Positions 1 to 9,138 of a stretch of 64,000 bases of DNA are shown here, piece after piece. The DNA comes from Winogradskyella alexanderae (lineage in GTDB: Bacteria > Bacteroidota > Bacteroidia > Flavobacteriales > Flavobacteriaceae). Under the pieces are notes generated by a model. The model was not told where the DNA came from. It ran no database searches and was given only the letters and a program-made list of their open reading frames with translations. The DNA lies in contig NZ_JAIUJR010000009.1 in the NCBI RefSeq assembly GCF_020166335.1, positions 62,001 through 126,000 on the forward strand, read 5' to 3'. A program made the position numbers and the translations under genes. Each line of letters starts with the position of its first letter. Position 1 is the first letter of the stretch.

Positions 1-1
1 G

Positions 2-661
2 GCATATTTCCATAATTCACTATTTGGTTACCATGCGGCCAAGCTAGGGCGCTATAACGAACTTATGGAGTTTCATGTTTATAGAAATAACATGAATGTT
101 CTAAACATGCTCAATACCAAGTATATTATTATTGAAGAAGAGGGGAATATTTTGCCGTATACAAACAAAGAGGCAAATGGAAACGCATGGTTTGTTAGTG
201 GTTTTGAAATTGTAGATAGCGCCAATGAAGAAATAAGATTGTTAGATAGTCTGGATACTAAATTTAAGGCGATTATTCAGAATAGTATTTTTTCAGAAAA
301 TAACTTAAATAGAGATTATTCTGTTGATTCTACTGCTACAATTGAGTTGAAAGAATTCAGACCAAATTATCTAAAGTATGAATCAAATAGCACCTATAAA
401 GGATTTGCTGTTTTCTCTGAGATCTATTACCAACCTGGCTGGGTGTCTCTTATTAATGGCGCGGAAGTACCTCATCAACGAGTAAACTATGTTTTAAGAG
501 GCATGGAAATTCCTAGTGGGACAAATACAATAGAATTTAAATTTGAACCGCAAGTGGTTAAAACCGGAAGTCAAATAGCTTTGGCAAGTTCCGCTATTTT
601 GGCAATATTACTTTGTCTAGGCATATTTTATAAGATACGACAAAATCAGAATGTTGACTAA
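2..661 (+). CDS. YfhO-like membrane protein, C-terminal fragment
   Basis: The reading frame is open from the window edge and ends at 661, so 219 residues of a longer protein are visible and the start lies outside. The visible part contains a soluble extracytoplasmic stretch (HNSLFGYHAAKLGRYNEL, then MLNTKYIII) and one hydrophobic segment close to the C terminus, which is how the end of YfhO-type (GT-C-like, multi-membrane) proteins looks. Such proteins are linked to glycosylation of surface polymers. The methionine at 65 is internal to the conserved block and is not the true start. The next gene, a glycosyltransferase, begins 9 nt downstream, so the two are probably co-transcribed. Family assignment is from memory of conserved motifs. 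Confidence 0.75.
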   Translation, partial: AYFHNSLFGYHAAKLGRYNELMEFHVYRNNMNVLNMLNTKYIIIEEEGNILPYTNKEANGNAWFVSGFEIVDSANEEIRLLDSLDTKFKAIIQNSIFSENNLNRDYSVDSTATIELKEFRPNYLKYESNSTYKGFAVFSEIYYQPGWVSLINGAEVPHQRVNYVLRGMEIPSGTNTIEFKFEPQVVKTGSQIALASSAILAILLCLGIFYKIRQNQNVD

Positions 662-670
662 TCTACATCA

Positions 671-1960
671 ATGTCATCTAAAAAAGTTTTAATTATTACA
701 TACTATTGGCCACCTGCTGGAGGTCCGGGAGTTCAACGGTGGTTGAAATTTGTAAAGTATTTACCAGAATTTGATATTGAACCAATTGTTTATTGTCCTG
801 AAAATCCAAACTATCCCATAATTGATAATAGTTTATTGGACACGGTATCAAAAAAGATAAAGGTTCTGAAACAACCTATAAAAGAGCCTTATAGATTAGC
901 GCGTTTGTTTTCGAAAAAAAGCACGAACAAGATAAGTTCAGGTGTAATTCCTAAAGCGAAGAAACAGTCAATTATCGAAAGGTTACTACTCTACATAAGG
1001 GGTAATTTTTTTATTCCTGATGCCCGAAAAAATTGGGTAAAGCCTTCCATTGAGTTTTTGGATAAATATATTTCAGAAAATAAAATTGACTGTGTCGTCA
1101 CCACAGGTCCGCCGCATAGTCTTCATTTAATTGGTTTAGGATTGAAAGAAAGACTTGATTTAAAATGGCTAGCAGATTTCCGTGATCCTTGGACTAATAT
1201 TGGTTATCACAAAGCCTTAAAATTAACTCAGAAAGCCAAAGCAAAACATCAAAAATTAGAGAAAGAAGTACTAAATAAAGCCGATAAATTAATTGTAACC
1301 AGTAATAATACTAAAAACGAATTTTTATTAAAAACGACTACGCCAATTTCTGTTATAACAAATGGATATGACCATCATAATATACCTAAGCAGACAAAAT
1401 ATATAAACTTCACACTATCACATATTGGCTCACTACTTTCTGAAAGAAACCCAATAATTTTATGGAAGGTCTTATCTGAATTAGTGACTGAAAATTTAAG
1501 TTTTGCAAAAAGTCTTCAGTTAAACTTAATTGGAGTTGTTAGTGATGACGTAATCCAATCTATTAAAGCTCATAAATTAGAGCCGTTTCTTAATGTTGTT
1601 GGGTATGTAGAACATGAAAAGGCAATTGCCTATCAAATGAAATCTAGAGTACTTTTACTCATTGAAATAGATTCTGAGGAAACCAAAGCAATTATTCCAG
1701 GGAAGTTATTTGAGTATATGATTTCAGAAACACCGATTTTAGCACTAGGCCCAGTTGGCTCTGATGTCGAAACCATTTTAAAATCTACAAATACAGGTGT
1801 TTATTATAACTACCAAAATGAGATAGCTCTAAAAAAACAGATATTGGTCTTTTATGAAGATTTTAAAAACAGCACCTTAGAAGTAAACGCAATAGGATTG
1901 CAGTCTTACAGTCGAAAGGCATTGACAAAATCGCTTAGCATTATACTACGTAATATATAG
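671..1960 (+). CDS. glycosyltransferase, GT4-like
   Basis: 429-residue cytosolic protein with a GT-B style layout. The N-terminal acceptor half opens with a beta-strand and glycine-rich loop (LIITYYWPPAGGPGVQRW) typical of glycosyltransferases that act on lipid-linked or polysaccharide precursors. The C-terminal nucleotide-sugar half has ITNGYD and the segment IIPGKLFEYMISETPILALG, equivalent to the donor-binding PxKlfEyma motif. It lies 9 nt after the YfhO-like gene and 48 nt before a flippase gene, which supports a role in assembly of a surface polysaccharide or glycoconjugate. The sugar and acceptor cannot be read from the sequence. Confidence 0.85.
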   Translation: MSSKKVLIITYYWPPAGGPGVQRWLKFVKYLPEFDIEPIVYCPENPNYPIIDNSLLDTVSKKIKVLKQPIKEPYRLARLFSKKSTNKISSGVIPKAKKQSIIERLLLYIRGNFFIPDARKNWVKPSIEFLDKYISENKIDCVVTTGPPHSLHLIGLGLKERLDLKWLADFRDPWTNIGYHKALKLTQKAKAKHQKLEKEVLNKADKLIVTSNNTKNEFLLKTTTPISVITNGYDHHNIPKQTKYINFTLSHIGSLLSERNPIILWKVLSELVTENLSFAKSLQLNLIGVVSDDVIQSIKAHKLEPFLNVVGYVEHEKAIAYQMKSRVLLLIEIDSEETKAIIPGKLFEYMISETPILALGPVGSDVETILKSTNTGVYYNYQNEIALKKQILVFYEDFKNSTLEVNAIGLQSYSRKALTKSLSIILRNI

Positions 1961-2008
1961 TGTTTAGTAGGTGTTACAAGATTAAATAATGTTGTAAATT
2001 GCTTTGCA

Positions 2009-3466
2009 ATGGGCATCATTTTAAACCAATCATTCAAAAACACTGTAACCACATATTTAGGCTTTGGTTTGGGGGCCATAAACACGCTGTTTCTATATAC
2101 GAACTTTCTTACAGATGAATATTATGGATTAGTGGCTTTTCTTTTGTCAACAGCAAATATTATGATGCCTTTTATGGCTTTTGGTGCGCATAATGCAATT
2201 ATTAAATACTATTCAGCATTTGTTTCAAAGAATAGTACTAATGGATTTTTAACCATTATGCTTTTTTTGCCTTTAGTATTAATTATACCGGTGACATTAA
2301 TTGGATATTTCTCCTATGATGCAATTGGCGCTATCTTATCGCGTGAGAATTCTATTGTTGCCAACTACACTTGGCACATATTCATTTTAGCTATCGCTAT
2401 GGCATATTTTGAAATATTCTTTGCTTGGACTAAGGTGCAACTGCAAACCGTATTTGGAAATTTAATGAAAGAGGTTTTTCATAGGTTCGCTATTATGCTC
2501 TTATTGTTGGCCGTACATTTTAAATATTTGAATGTTGAAGAGTTTATTATTGGATTAGTTATAGTTTATGTTTTAAGAACAGCATTGATGAAACTTTATG
2601 CGTTTTCAATACGCTTCCCGAAACTTAATTTCCAGATACCTGAAAATTTTAACGCCATTCTTAAATATGCCTTGCTTATGATTATTGCGGGCTCTGTTGC
2701 AATGATGATATTAGATATTGATAAGTTTATGATTGGGCTAATGGTAGAGGATATTGAACAGGTCGCTTATTATAGTGTGGCTATATTTATTGCAACGGTA
2801 ATTGCCGTACCACAGCGTGCTATGCATCAAATAATGATGCCATTAACGGCTAAATACTTAAATGAAGGTGATAGTAAAGCATTAGAGGACTTATATAAGC
2901 GTAGCTCTATAAATCTTTTAGTGATTAGTGGTTTTATTTTTCTGTTAATTGTATTAAACATCAATCAGTTGTATTTAATTCTTCCACCAAAGTTCACTGG
3001 TGGACTATTTGTTGTATTTATTATCAGTATCGCCAAACTCTATGATAACAGTTTAGGGAGTAATAATGCAATTTTGTTTAATAGTGATTATTATAAAATG
3101 GTATTGGTTTTTGGCGTTATTCTCGCGCTTTTAGCAATTATCTTAAACGCTATCTTCATTCCTGTTTATGGTATAAACGGGTCTGCAATCGCTACCTTTT
3201 TATCGATTGCTATTTATAACACAATTAAAGTACTATTTGTTAAAAGTGAATTTAATATTCAACCCTACTCAGTAGAATCTATCAAAATTTGTATTGTATT
3301 AGCTATTTTGTTCTTGTTGTTTTATTTCTGGGATTTTAATTTCCATCCAATTGTTAACATTGCATTAAAATCCTTATTTGTCATGATCTTATATTTCACA
3401 ATGGTATTAAGGTTAAGAGTTTCTAACGATATTTCTCAGCAAATAAAAAAGTACCTAAATATTTAG
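2009..3466 (+). CDS. Wzx-like polysaccharide flippase
   Basis: 485-residue integral membrane protein with about 12-14 hydrophobic segments spread over its whole length and almost no soluble domain. It resembles the oligosaccharide flippases of the MOP/MVF superfamily, which move undecaprenyl-linked glycans across the inner membrane. The opening segment (NTVTTYLGFGLGAINTLFLYTNFLT) is characteristic of the Bacteroidota branch of this family. It follows two glycan-related genes on the same strand, so it probably exports the product of that cluster. No enzymatic motif is expected in this family. The transported glycan is unknown. Confidence 0.85.
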   Translation: MGIILNQSFKNTVTTYLGFGLGAINTLFLYTNFLTDEYYGLVAFLLSTANIMMPFMAFGAHNAIIKYYSAFVSKNSTNGFLTIMLFLPLVLIIPVTLIGYFSYDAIGAILSRENSIVANYTWHIFILAIAMAYFEIFFAWTKVQLQTVFGNLMKEVFHRFAIMLLLLAVHFKYLNVEEFIIGLVIVYVLRTALMKLYAFSIRFPKLNFQIPENFNAILKYALLMIIAGSVAMMILDIDKFMIGLMVEDIEQVAYYSVAIFIATVIAVPQRAMHQIMMPLTAKYLNEGDSKALEDLYKRSSINLLVISGFIFLLIVLNINQLYLILPPKFTGGLFVVFIISIAKLYDNSLGSNNAILFNSDYYKMVLVFGVILALLAIILNAIFIPVYGINGSAIATFLSIAIYNTIKVLFVKSEFNIQPYSVESIKICIVLAILFLLFYFWDFNFHPIVNIALKSLFVMILYFTMVLRLRVSNDISQQIKKYLNI

Positions 3467-3482
3467 ATACTTTTTAAAACGA

Positions 3483-3526
3483 GAAATCCCGTAAGGTGCT
3501 CTGAGGCATACAACATACGGGACTTC
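3483..3526 (-). terminator. stem-loop between convergent genes
   Basis: Arms at 3483-3493 and 3516-3526 (core TCCCGTA/TACGGGA) form an 11-bp stem with a 22-nt loop. Read on the minus strand the only imperfection is a G.U wobble, whereas on the plus strand it is an A.C mismatch, so the structure is better formed in transcripts of the minus-strand gene ending at 3554. On that strand it is followed by TCGTTTT. It probably terminates that gene; the flippase on the other strand ends 16 nt away. Confidence 0.55.
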
Positions 3527-3553
3527 TACTAACCAACCAAAAAAATCATTTTA

Positions 3554-4828
3554 TTAAGCTCGTGTTCGTCTTGAATTAGATCTCGTAGAACTCTGGTTAT
3601 TTCTTCTACTGTTTTTAGATCTTGTCGATACAGACGACGACTTTCTTTTACTTTTACTTTGACTTATACTTATACTATTACTTCTTTTATTAGGCGACGT
3701 TGTTCTGCTATATGTACGAGATTTAGTCGCTTTTGGTTTTCTAACCGAAGTACTTTTAGTACCTAATCGCTTATTGGACACCGAAGACCTACTTCTGGTC
3801 ACATTTTCTTTTATATTTCTTGAACGTGTATTATTTAATCTACTTGTTCTGTTTTGAGAAGTCACTCTCGCATTAGATCGAGAACTCACATTATTATTTC
3901 TGTTTGTTCTGTTTCTGTTCAAAGTACTTTCCCTATTTAGTGATCTTGTATTAGCACCACGTTCAATAGTTCTACTTGAAGAACGACCTGTTAAAGATTC
4001 ACTTCTGTTTGTTCTAGAGCGCATACTACTAGAGTTATCAGCTAAACGTGTAGACCTTGTTCTGTTAATTTCAGCATTTCTACGCTGAACCGATCTTTGG
4101 ATATTGCGTTCAGTCCTGTTTCTTGGTGTTTGCGCGTATCTATTAGAATGCGTTGCATTACGTCTTCCAAATTGTGTGTTACCGCGCCTACCGTTAATAT
4201 TAAAATGTCTAACATTGTTTCTGTAAGGTCTGTACCAAATATGTCTAACTGGTCTATAAAACTGTCTATAAGGAAATGCATTTACAATGCATAGGTTAAC
4301 AGGAGGAATGGCGTAAAATCTATGCCAAGGTCTCCAAACGTAGGCTCTGTTATAGATATTTATGAACCCGTCGTATCTCCAAAAGACATTATTTCTATAA
4401 AAAATATTTAAGCCTCCAATTCTATTAATACGTCCAAACCCATTATAGTTTATAAATATGTTTCCTATCTGATTTACCCTACCATAAAAGTCATAGAATA
4501 TTGGTGTGTTTTCAATTTGAATAATGGCACCAAAACTATCATACTGAACGTATGGATTATAGTTGAATCCAGTATTAAAACTAAGTGCAAATCCAGGTCT
4601 GTTTATTCCAACATTTACATTTGGCCCATACTGAGGGATGAAGAAATCGAATTGACCATCTGGAAATACAGAGAATTCAATTCCCGCTTCCATAAATATG
4701 AAAGAATTACCATAACCTCTCATATAATTGTAAGTTGAAAAATCAGCTTCGTTTGTATTTGAGTTCGTAGCAAAAGCAGTAGTGCTAGCCGTCACTAAAA
4801 CTGCAATTAAGTATAGTAATCGTTTCAT
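3554..4828 (-). CDS. secreted protein with Arg/Ser/Asn-rich low-complexity tail
   Basis: 424 residues. Residues 1-20 are a clear signal peptide (MKRLLYLIAVLVTASTTAFA). Residues about 25-200 are rich in aromatic residues, Asn and Gly, with repeated short strands (GRVNQIGNIFINYNGFGRIN and following), suggesting a beta-structured secreted domain. From about residue 200 to the end the protein is almost only Arg, Ser, Asn and Thr with some Lys, many as RS, RN and RT steps, giving a very high positive charge. No catalytic motif is visible. A protein of this make-up could bind extracellular DNA, anionic polysaccharide or the cell surface, but that is inference. It is a single gene with its own downstream stem-loop. 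Function unknown. Confidence 0.75.
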   Translation of the reverse strand: MKRLLYLIAVLVTASTTAFATNSNTNEADFSTYNYMRGYGNSFIFMEAGIEFSVFPDGQFDFFIPQYGPNVNVGINRPGFALSFNTGFNYNPYVQYDSFGAIIQIENTPIFYDFYGRVNQIGNIFINYNGFGRINRIGGLNIFYRNNVFWRYDGFINIYNRAYVWRPWHRFYAIPPVNLCIVNAFPYRQFYRPVRHIWYRPYRNNVRHFNINGRRGNTQFGRRNATHSNRYAQTPRNRTERNIQRSVQRRNAEINRTRSTRLADNSSSMRSRTNRSESLTGRSSSRTIERGANTRSLNRESTLNRNRTNRNNNVSSRSNARVTSQNRTSRLNNTRSRNIKENVTRSRSSVSNKRLGTKSTSVRKPKATKSRTYSRTTSPNKRSNSISISQSKSKRKSSSVSTRSKNSRRNNQSSTRSNSRRTRA

Positions 4829-5031
4829 AATTATAGGGTTTTAAATTATTCTATTAGCTATGGTACAAACAGCGTGCCAAAAAATATAAAGTACTGATAT
4901 TTAGAATATTGTGGTAAAATGTGAAGTTTCGATTGCCATTTTGCTATATAAATGACTTTACCTTTAATCGTCTTATTTTATATTGTATATCTTATAAAAA
5001 TCATTATTTTTAGTTCAAGCTTTGACAAACT

Positions 5032-6111
5032 ATGAGTACCAACCAGAAGAAATGTCAAAATTGTGATCAGTTCTATGATCAAGACTTCAAGTTTTGTCCG
5101 CATTGTGGGCAAAAGGCAAATGATGAGTTAACAATTGGAGTATTATTTTACAATACCATAAGTAATTACTTCTCTTTTGATGCAAGGTTTTTAAAGAGCT
5201 TTTTGCCATTAGTGTTTAAACCTGGCCACTTGGCCATGGAGTTTATAAAAGGTAAACGCTTACTTTATTTACATCCAGCCCAGATGTATTTATTTATCTC
5301 TGTGATTTTCTTTTTTGTTATTTCATTTAGCACCAGGGAATTGGTATCTCAAGCTAACAAATTCAATGAGCAAGTAGTTAGTGCACAATCGGAGGAAGAA
5401 TTAATTAAAGAAAATTCTAAAGTCGTTTTGGATTCGGTCCAATTAGAAAAGGTTTTCAAACCGCTAAAAGAGAATCAGGAAAAGTTAGGGTTAAAAGATG
5501 AAGATTTCCAAATTGCAGATTCTATTATTAAAAATGCCAATAACGAACGCAACATGGTTAAATCTGAATGGGGTTTTGACAAAAAGCGCATAGATTCCAT
5601 GATAGCATCTGGCTCAGGTAAAGAATCCATTTATAAAGAAATGGGTATGAGCGATAATGCGGGATTTCTTGAACGTCGTCTATTTGCCAATCTGCTTAAT
5701 CTTATTGAAGGTAGTGGAGCAGGAGGAATGGTACAGGCCTTTTTTGATAGTATTCCAATAGCGATGTTTTTTCTCTTACCGCTTTTCGCATTTATTCTTA
5801 AGATTTTTTATTTCAATAAGGGGACATATGCGCACCACCTAGTATTTAGCTTTTATTTTTTCTCTTTTTTGTTTACCGTTTTTGCAATTTTGTTTGCGCT
5901 AAACAGATTTGTATTCCCAATACCAGATGGAATAGACTGGCTAGTTGCGCTTTCAACCTATTTCTATTTCTTATTTGCTTTGATGAAATTCTATGGACAA
6001 CACTGGTTTTTGACGTGGATTAAAAGTGGTGTAATTACCTTTATTTTTACCATTTTTATTATACCTACTTCATTTGCGCTATTACTAGCGTTTTCATTTT
6101 TGTTTTATTAA
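5032..6111 (+). CDS. DUF3667 zinc-ribbon membrane protein
   Basis: 359 residues. The N terminus has a zinc ribbon (CQNCDQFYDQDFKFCPHCGQ, Cys at 9, 12, 23 and 26), followed by the DUF3667 block (YFSFDARFLKSFLPLVFKPG) and then a membrane helix near residues 85-100. A charged region of about 120 residues follows, then four or so C-terminal membrane helices from about residue 235. The family is common in Bacteroidota and has no assigned biochemical function. The stop codon interlocks with that of uvrA on the other strand (shared TTAA, 6108-6111). Upstream, 203 bp separate it from the divergent gene. Confidence 0.85.
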   Translation: MSTNQKKCQNCDQFYDQDFKFCPHCGQKANDELTIGVLFYNTISNYFSFDARFLKSFLPLVFKPGHLAMEFIKGKRLLYLHPAQMYLFISVIFFFVISFSTRELVSQANKFNEQVVSAQSEEELIKENSKVVLDSVQLEKVFKPLKENQEKLGLKDEDFQIADSIIKNANNERNMVKSEWGFDKKRIDSMIASGSGKESIYKEMGMSDNAGFLERRLFANLLNLIEGSGAGGMVQAFFDSIPIAMFFLLPLFAFILKIFYFNKGTYAHHLVFSFYFFSFLFTVFAILFALNRFVFPIPDGIDWLVALSTYFYFLFALMKFYGQHWFLTWIKSGVITFIFTIFIIPTSFALLLAFSFLFY

Positions 6112-8900
6112 CCAAGTTTTTCTTTCAGATATTTGCCTGTTAAAGAGTCTTTGTTTGAAGCGATTTCCTCAGGTGTGCCAAAGGCAACAAGATTACCACC
6201 TTGTTTTCCTCCCTGTGGACCCAGATCAATTATATAGTCAGCGCATTTTATTAAATCTATATTATGTTCTATCACAATGATAGAGTGCCCTTTTTTAATT
6301 AAGGCCTGAAATGATTTTAAAAGTTTTTGAATATCGTGAAAATGTAAACCGGTTGTAGGTTCATCAAAAATAAAAAGTGAGTTTTCACTTTTGCTACCTT
6401 TTCCAAGAAACGTGGCTAATTTAATACGTTGTGCTTCGCCACCTGATAAGGTTGAAGATGACTGTCCCAAGGTAACATAGCCTAAACCCACATCCTGCAA
6501 CGGTTGAAGTTTGTTTTTGATCTTAGTTTGTTTATGGGTTTCAAAAAAATCAATAGCGTCATCTATAGTCATACTTAGAACATCATGTATTGATCTATCT
6601 TCAAACTGAACTTCTAATATCTCTTTTTTAAATCGCTTTCCACCACAACTTTCGCATGTTAAATGTACATCCGCCATAAATTGCATTTCAATGGTAACTT
6701 CACCTTCGCCCTTGCAAGTTTCGCAACGTCCACCATCTACATTGAAACTAAAGTGTTTGGCCTGGTAATTTCGGATTTTACTTAACTTTTGAGATGCAAA
6801 AAGTGCTCTTATATCATCATATGCTTTAACATAGGTCACGGGATTTGAACGTGATGACCTTCCTATTGGGTTTTGATCTACAAATTCAACATTTTGAATA
6901 TTACTGTGATTACCAGTCATTTCAGTGAATTGGCCAACTTTATCACTGAATCCTGTAAGCTTTTTTTGAATTGAAGGGTATAGAATCTTTTTAACTAAGG
7001 TACTCTTACCACTTCCAGAAACACCTGTAACCACGGTTAACATACCTAATGGAAATGTAACATCTATATTTTTCAGATTGTTTTCTCGGGCACCTTTTAT
7101 TTTAATTTCATATTTTGAGGTTCTTCGTTTATTAGGTACTTCTATTTCTAACTGACCGTTTAGATATTTTGCTGTAAGTGTGTCGGATACAATTATGTCT
7201 TTGTAACTGCCGGAAGCGACTACTTTACCGCCAAAAGTTCCTGCTTCTGGACCAATATCAATAATGGTATCTGCCGCCTTCATTATATCTTCATCATGCT
7301 CTACAACAATAACGGTATTTCCTAAATCTCTAAGTGACTTTAAAACACTAATTAAACGCTCAGTATCTTTTGGATGAAGACCAATACTTGGTTCATCTAA
7401 AATATACATGGAACCTACCAAGCTACTTCCAAGTGAGGTAGCTAAATTGATACGTTGGCTTTCTCCACCTGAAAGTGTGTTAGATTTTCTATTTAAGGTT
7501 AAATAATCTAATCCAACACTTGACAGGAATTCAAGCCTTGTATTTATTTCAACAAGTAGACGCTTAGCAACCTTGGTATCATAATCATTGAGCTCTAAAT
7601 CCTTGAAAAATGATATTAATTCTTTAATCGGAAGGTCGACTAGGTCTGTAATAGTACATCCGTTTATCTTAACATAATTTGCCTCTTTTCGTAAACGTTT
7701 CCCCTTACAGACGTTACATTTTGTTTTACCACGATAGCGTGATAACATCACTCTATTTTGAATTTTATAAGCCTTAGATTCTAACTCAGCAAAGAAACTA
7801 TCTAAGCCTTCAAAGTAGTCGTTACCAGACCAGATAAGTGCCTTTTGCGAATCAGTCAGTTCAAAAAAAGGTTTGTGGATGGGAAAATCGAATTTATGCG
7901 AATTATTCACTAGTTGGTTTCTATACCAGCTCATGCTTTCCCCTCTCCAGGGGAATATAGCATTTTCATAAACCGAAAGGGCCGTGTTTGGTACAACCAA
8001 ATCTTCGTCGATGCCAATTACATCTCCATAGCCTTCGCATTTTGGACATGCACCATAAGGATTATTAAAGCTAAATAAATGGGCATTTGGCTCCAAAAAG
8101 GTCATGCCGTCTAATTCAAATTTATTATTGAAAATGATTTGCTTACTATCATGTATAGTTTCAATGATGCAGGTGCCTATACCTTCGAAAAATGCAGTTT
8201 CAATGGCATCGGCCAATCTATTTAGAAAATCTTCATCATTTTTAAAGACAATTCTATCAACTACTAAAAAGAGCTCTGTCTCAGATGTAATATTGGTCTT
8301 TAAAGCATCTTCTATTCTTAAAACGTTGGAATTTACCTTAACTCTAGCATAACCTTGTTTTTGGAGCGTTTGTAACTTATTTTCTATCGTTCGGCCTTCT
8401 TCTAAAATAATAGGAGATAAGAGTAATAATTTAGTATTTTCTTCAAAACTAGAGATGTAGTCAATAACATCTGTAACCGTATGTTTTTTGACAAGCTTGC
8501 CCGAAATGGGAGAGTAGGTCTTACCAATTCTGGCAAACAACAGTTTTAGATAGTCATATATTTCTGTAGTGGTACCTACCGTAGAACGCGGATTAGTAGA
8601 ATTCACTTTTTGCTCAATAGCTATAGCTGGTGCAATTCCTTTAATATAATCTACCTTTGGCTTATTTAACCTACCTAAGAATTGTCGGGCATAACTAGAA
8701 AGGCTTTCTACATAACGTCTTTGGCCTTCTGCATACAATGTGTCGAAGGCTAAACTAGATTTGCCTGAACCAGATAAGCCAGTAATTACTACTAATTCGT
8801 TCCTAGGGATAACAACATCAATATTCTTAAGATTGTGCAATTGCGCACCTTTAATGATGATGTTATCTTTAGGATTTACGTCTAGAATAGTAGTGTTCAT
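6108..8900 (-). CDS. uvrA: excinuclease ABC subunit UvrA
   Basis: 930-residue damage-recognition ATPase of nucleotide excision repair, the usual UvrA length. Two ABC ATPase modules are visible: Walker A GLSGSGKSS (residues 41-49) and a second GVSGSGKST, each with an LSGGE signature. Zinc-binding pairs are present (CPKC...CNVC in the first half; CETC...CESC in the second). I place the start at the ATG at 8900 rather than the upstream in-frame ATG at 8927, because that would lie inside a good -7 promoter box at 8925-8932 and the family begins at about this point. The protein should work with UvrB and UvrC in the cytoplasm. Confidence 0.97.
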   Translation of the reverse strand: MNTTILDVNPKDNIIIKGAQLHNLKNIDVVIPRNELVVITGLSGSGKSSLAFDTLYAEGQRRYVESLSSYARQFLGRLNKPKVDYIKGIAPAIAIEQKVNSTNPRSTVGTTTEIYDYLKLLFARIGKTYSPISGKLVKKHTVTDVIDYISSFEENTKLLLLSPIILEEGRTIENKLQTLQKQGYARVKVNSNVLRIEDALKTNITSETELFLVVDRIVFKNDEDFLNRLADAIETAFFEGIGTCIIETIHDSKQIIFNNKFELDGMTFLEPNAHLFSFNNPYGACPKCEGYGDVIGIDEDLVVPNTALSVYENAIFPWRGESMSWYRNQLVNNSHKFDFPIHKPFFELTDSQKALIWSGNDYFEGLDSFFAELESKAYKIQNRVMLSRYRGKTKCNVCKGKRLRKEANYVKINGCTITDLVDLPIKELISFFKDLELNDYDTKVAKRLLVEINTRLEFLSSVGLDYLTLNRKSNTLSGGESQRINLATSLGSSLVGSMYILDEPSIGLHPKDTERLISVLKSLRDLGNTVIVVEHDEDIMKAADTIIDIGPEAGTFGGKVVASGSYKDIIVSDTLTAKYLNGQLEIEVPNKRRTSKYEIKIKGARENNLKNIDVTFPLGMLTVVTGVSGSGKSTLVKKILYPSIQKKLTGFSDKVGQFTEMTGNHSNIQNVEFVDQNPIGRSSRSNPVTYVKAYDDIRALFASQKLSKIRNYQAKHFSFNVDGGRCETCKGEGEVTIEMQFMADVHLTCESCGGKRFKKEILEVQFEDRSIHDVLSMTIDDAIDFFETHKQTKIKNKLQPLQDVGLGYVTLGQSSSTLSGGEAQRIKLATFLGKGSKSENSLFIFDEPTTGLHFHDIQKLLKSFQALIKKGHSIIVIEHNIDLIKCADYIIDLGPQGGKQGGNLVAFGTPEEIASNKDSLTGKYLKEKLG

Positions 8901-8924
8901 AGAAATTTTTAGGATATAATTTTG

Positions 8925-8932
8925 CAAAGATA
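8925..8932 (-). promoter_or_regulatory. candidate -7 box for uvrA
   Basis: On the minus strand this reads TATCTTTG, an exact match to the Bacteroidota -7 consensus TAnnTTTG. It lies 24 nt upstream of the chosen uvrA start at 8900. No convincing TTTG -33 element is seen at the right distance, so this call rests on the -7 match and its position. Confidence 0.5.
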
Positions 8933-8996
8933 CTACATCTAATTTATCTATTAAAGGAACATTTTATCCGATAAAATGTTAAAATTTCTATCTAAA

Positions 8997-9030
8997 TTTT
9001 GTTTTTTCGGAATGATTGTTGTTATATTTG
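8997..9030 (+). promoter_or_regulatory. Bacteroidota-type promoter for the sigma-factor gene
   Basis: A TTTTG -33 element at 8997-9001 and TATATTTG at 9023-9030 are separated by 21 nt. Both elements and the spacing match the known Bacteroidota vegetative promoter (TTTG, 19-21 nt, TAnnTTTG). Transcription from here would give a leader of about 100 nt before the ATG at 9139, containing the inverted repeats at 9071-9134. Confidence 0.65.
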
Positions 9031-9070
9031 ATGCATAATCATTTTAAAAAAACACAGCGTATAACATAAT

Positions 9071-9134
9071 ATTACTTTAATTAAAAGCTAGAAACCCCAA
9101 GTCTAATAACCTAGTTATTAGGCATTAAAGTAAT
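9071..9134 (+). promoter_or_regulatory. structured 5' leader of the sigma-factor gene
   Basis: Two nested perfect inverted repeats lie in the leader. The outer arms are 9071-9081 (ATTACTTTAAT) and 9124-9134 (ATTAAAGTAAT), 11 bp. The inner hairpin has 8-bp arms at 9103-9110 (CTAATAAC) and 9114-9121 (GTTATTAG) with a 3-nt loop. The 3' outer arm ends 4 nt before the ATG at 9139, so closing the outer stem would bury the translation start region. This suggests control of translation, for example by temperature, a ligand or a small RNA. No known riboswitch class is recognised. Confidence 0.5.
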
Positions 9135-9138
9135 TATT

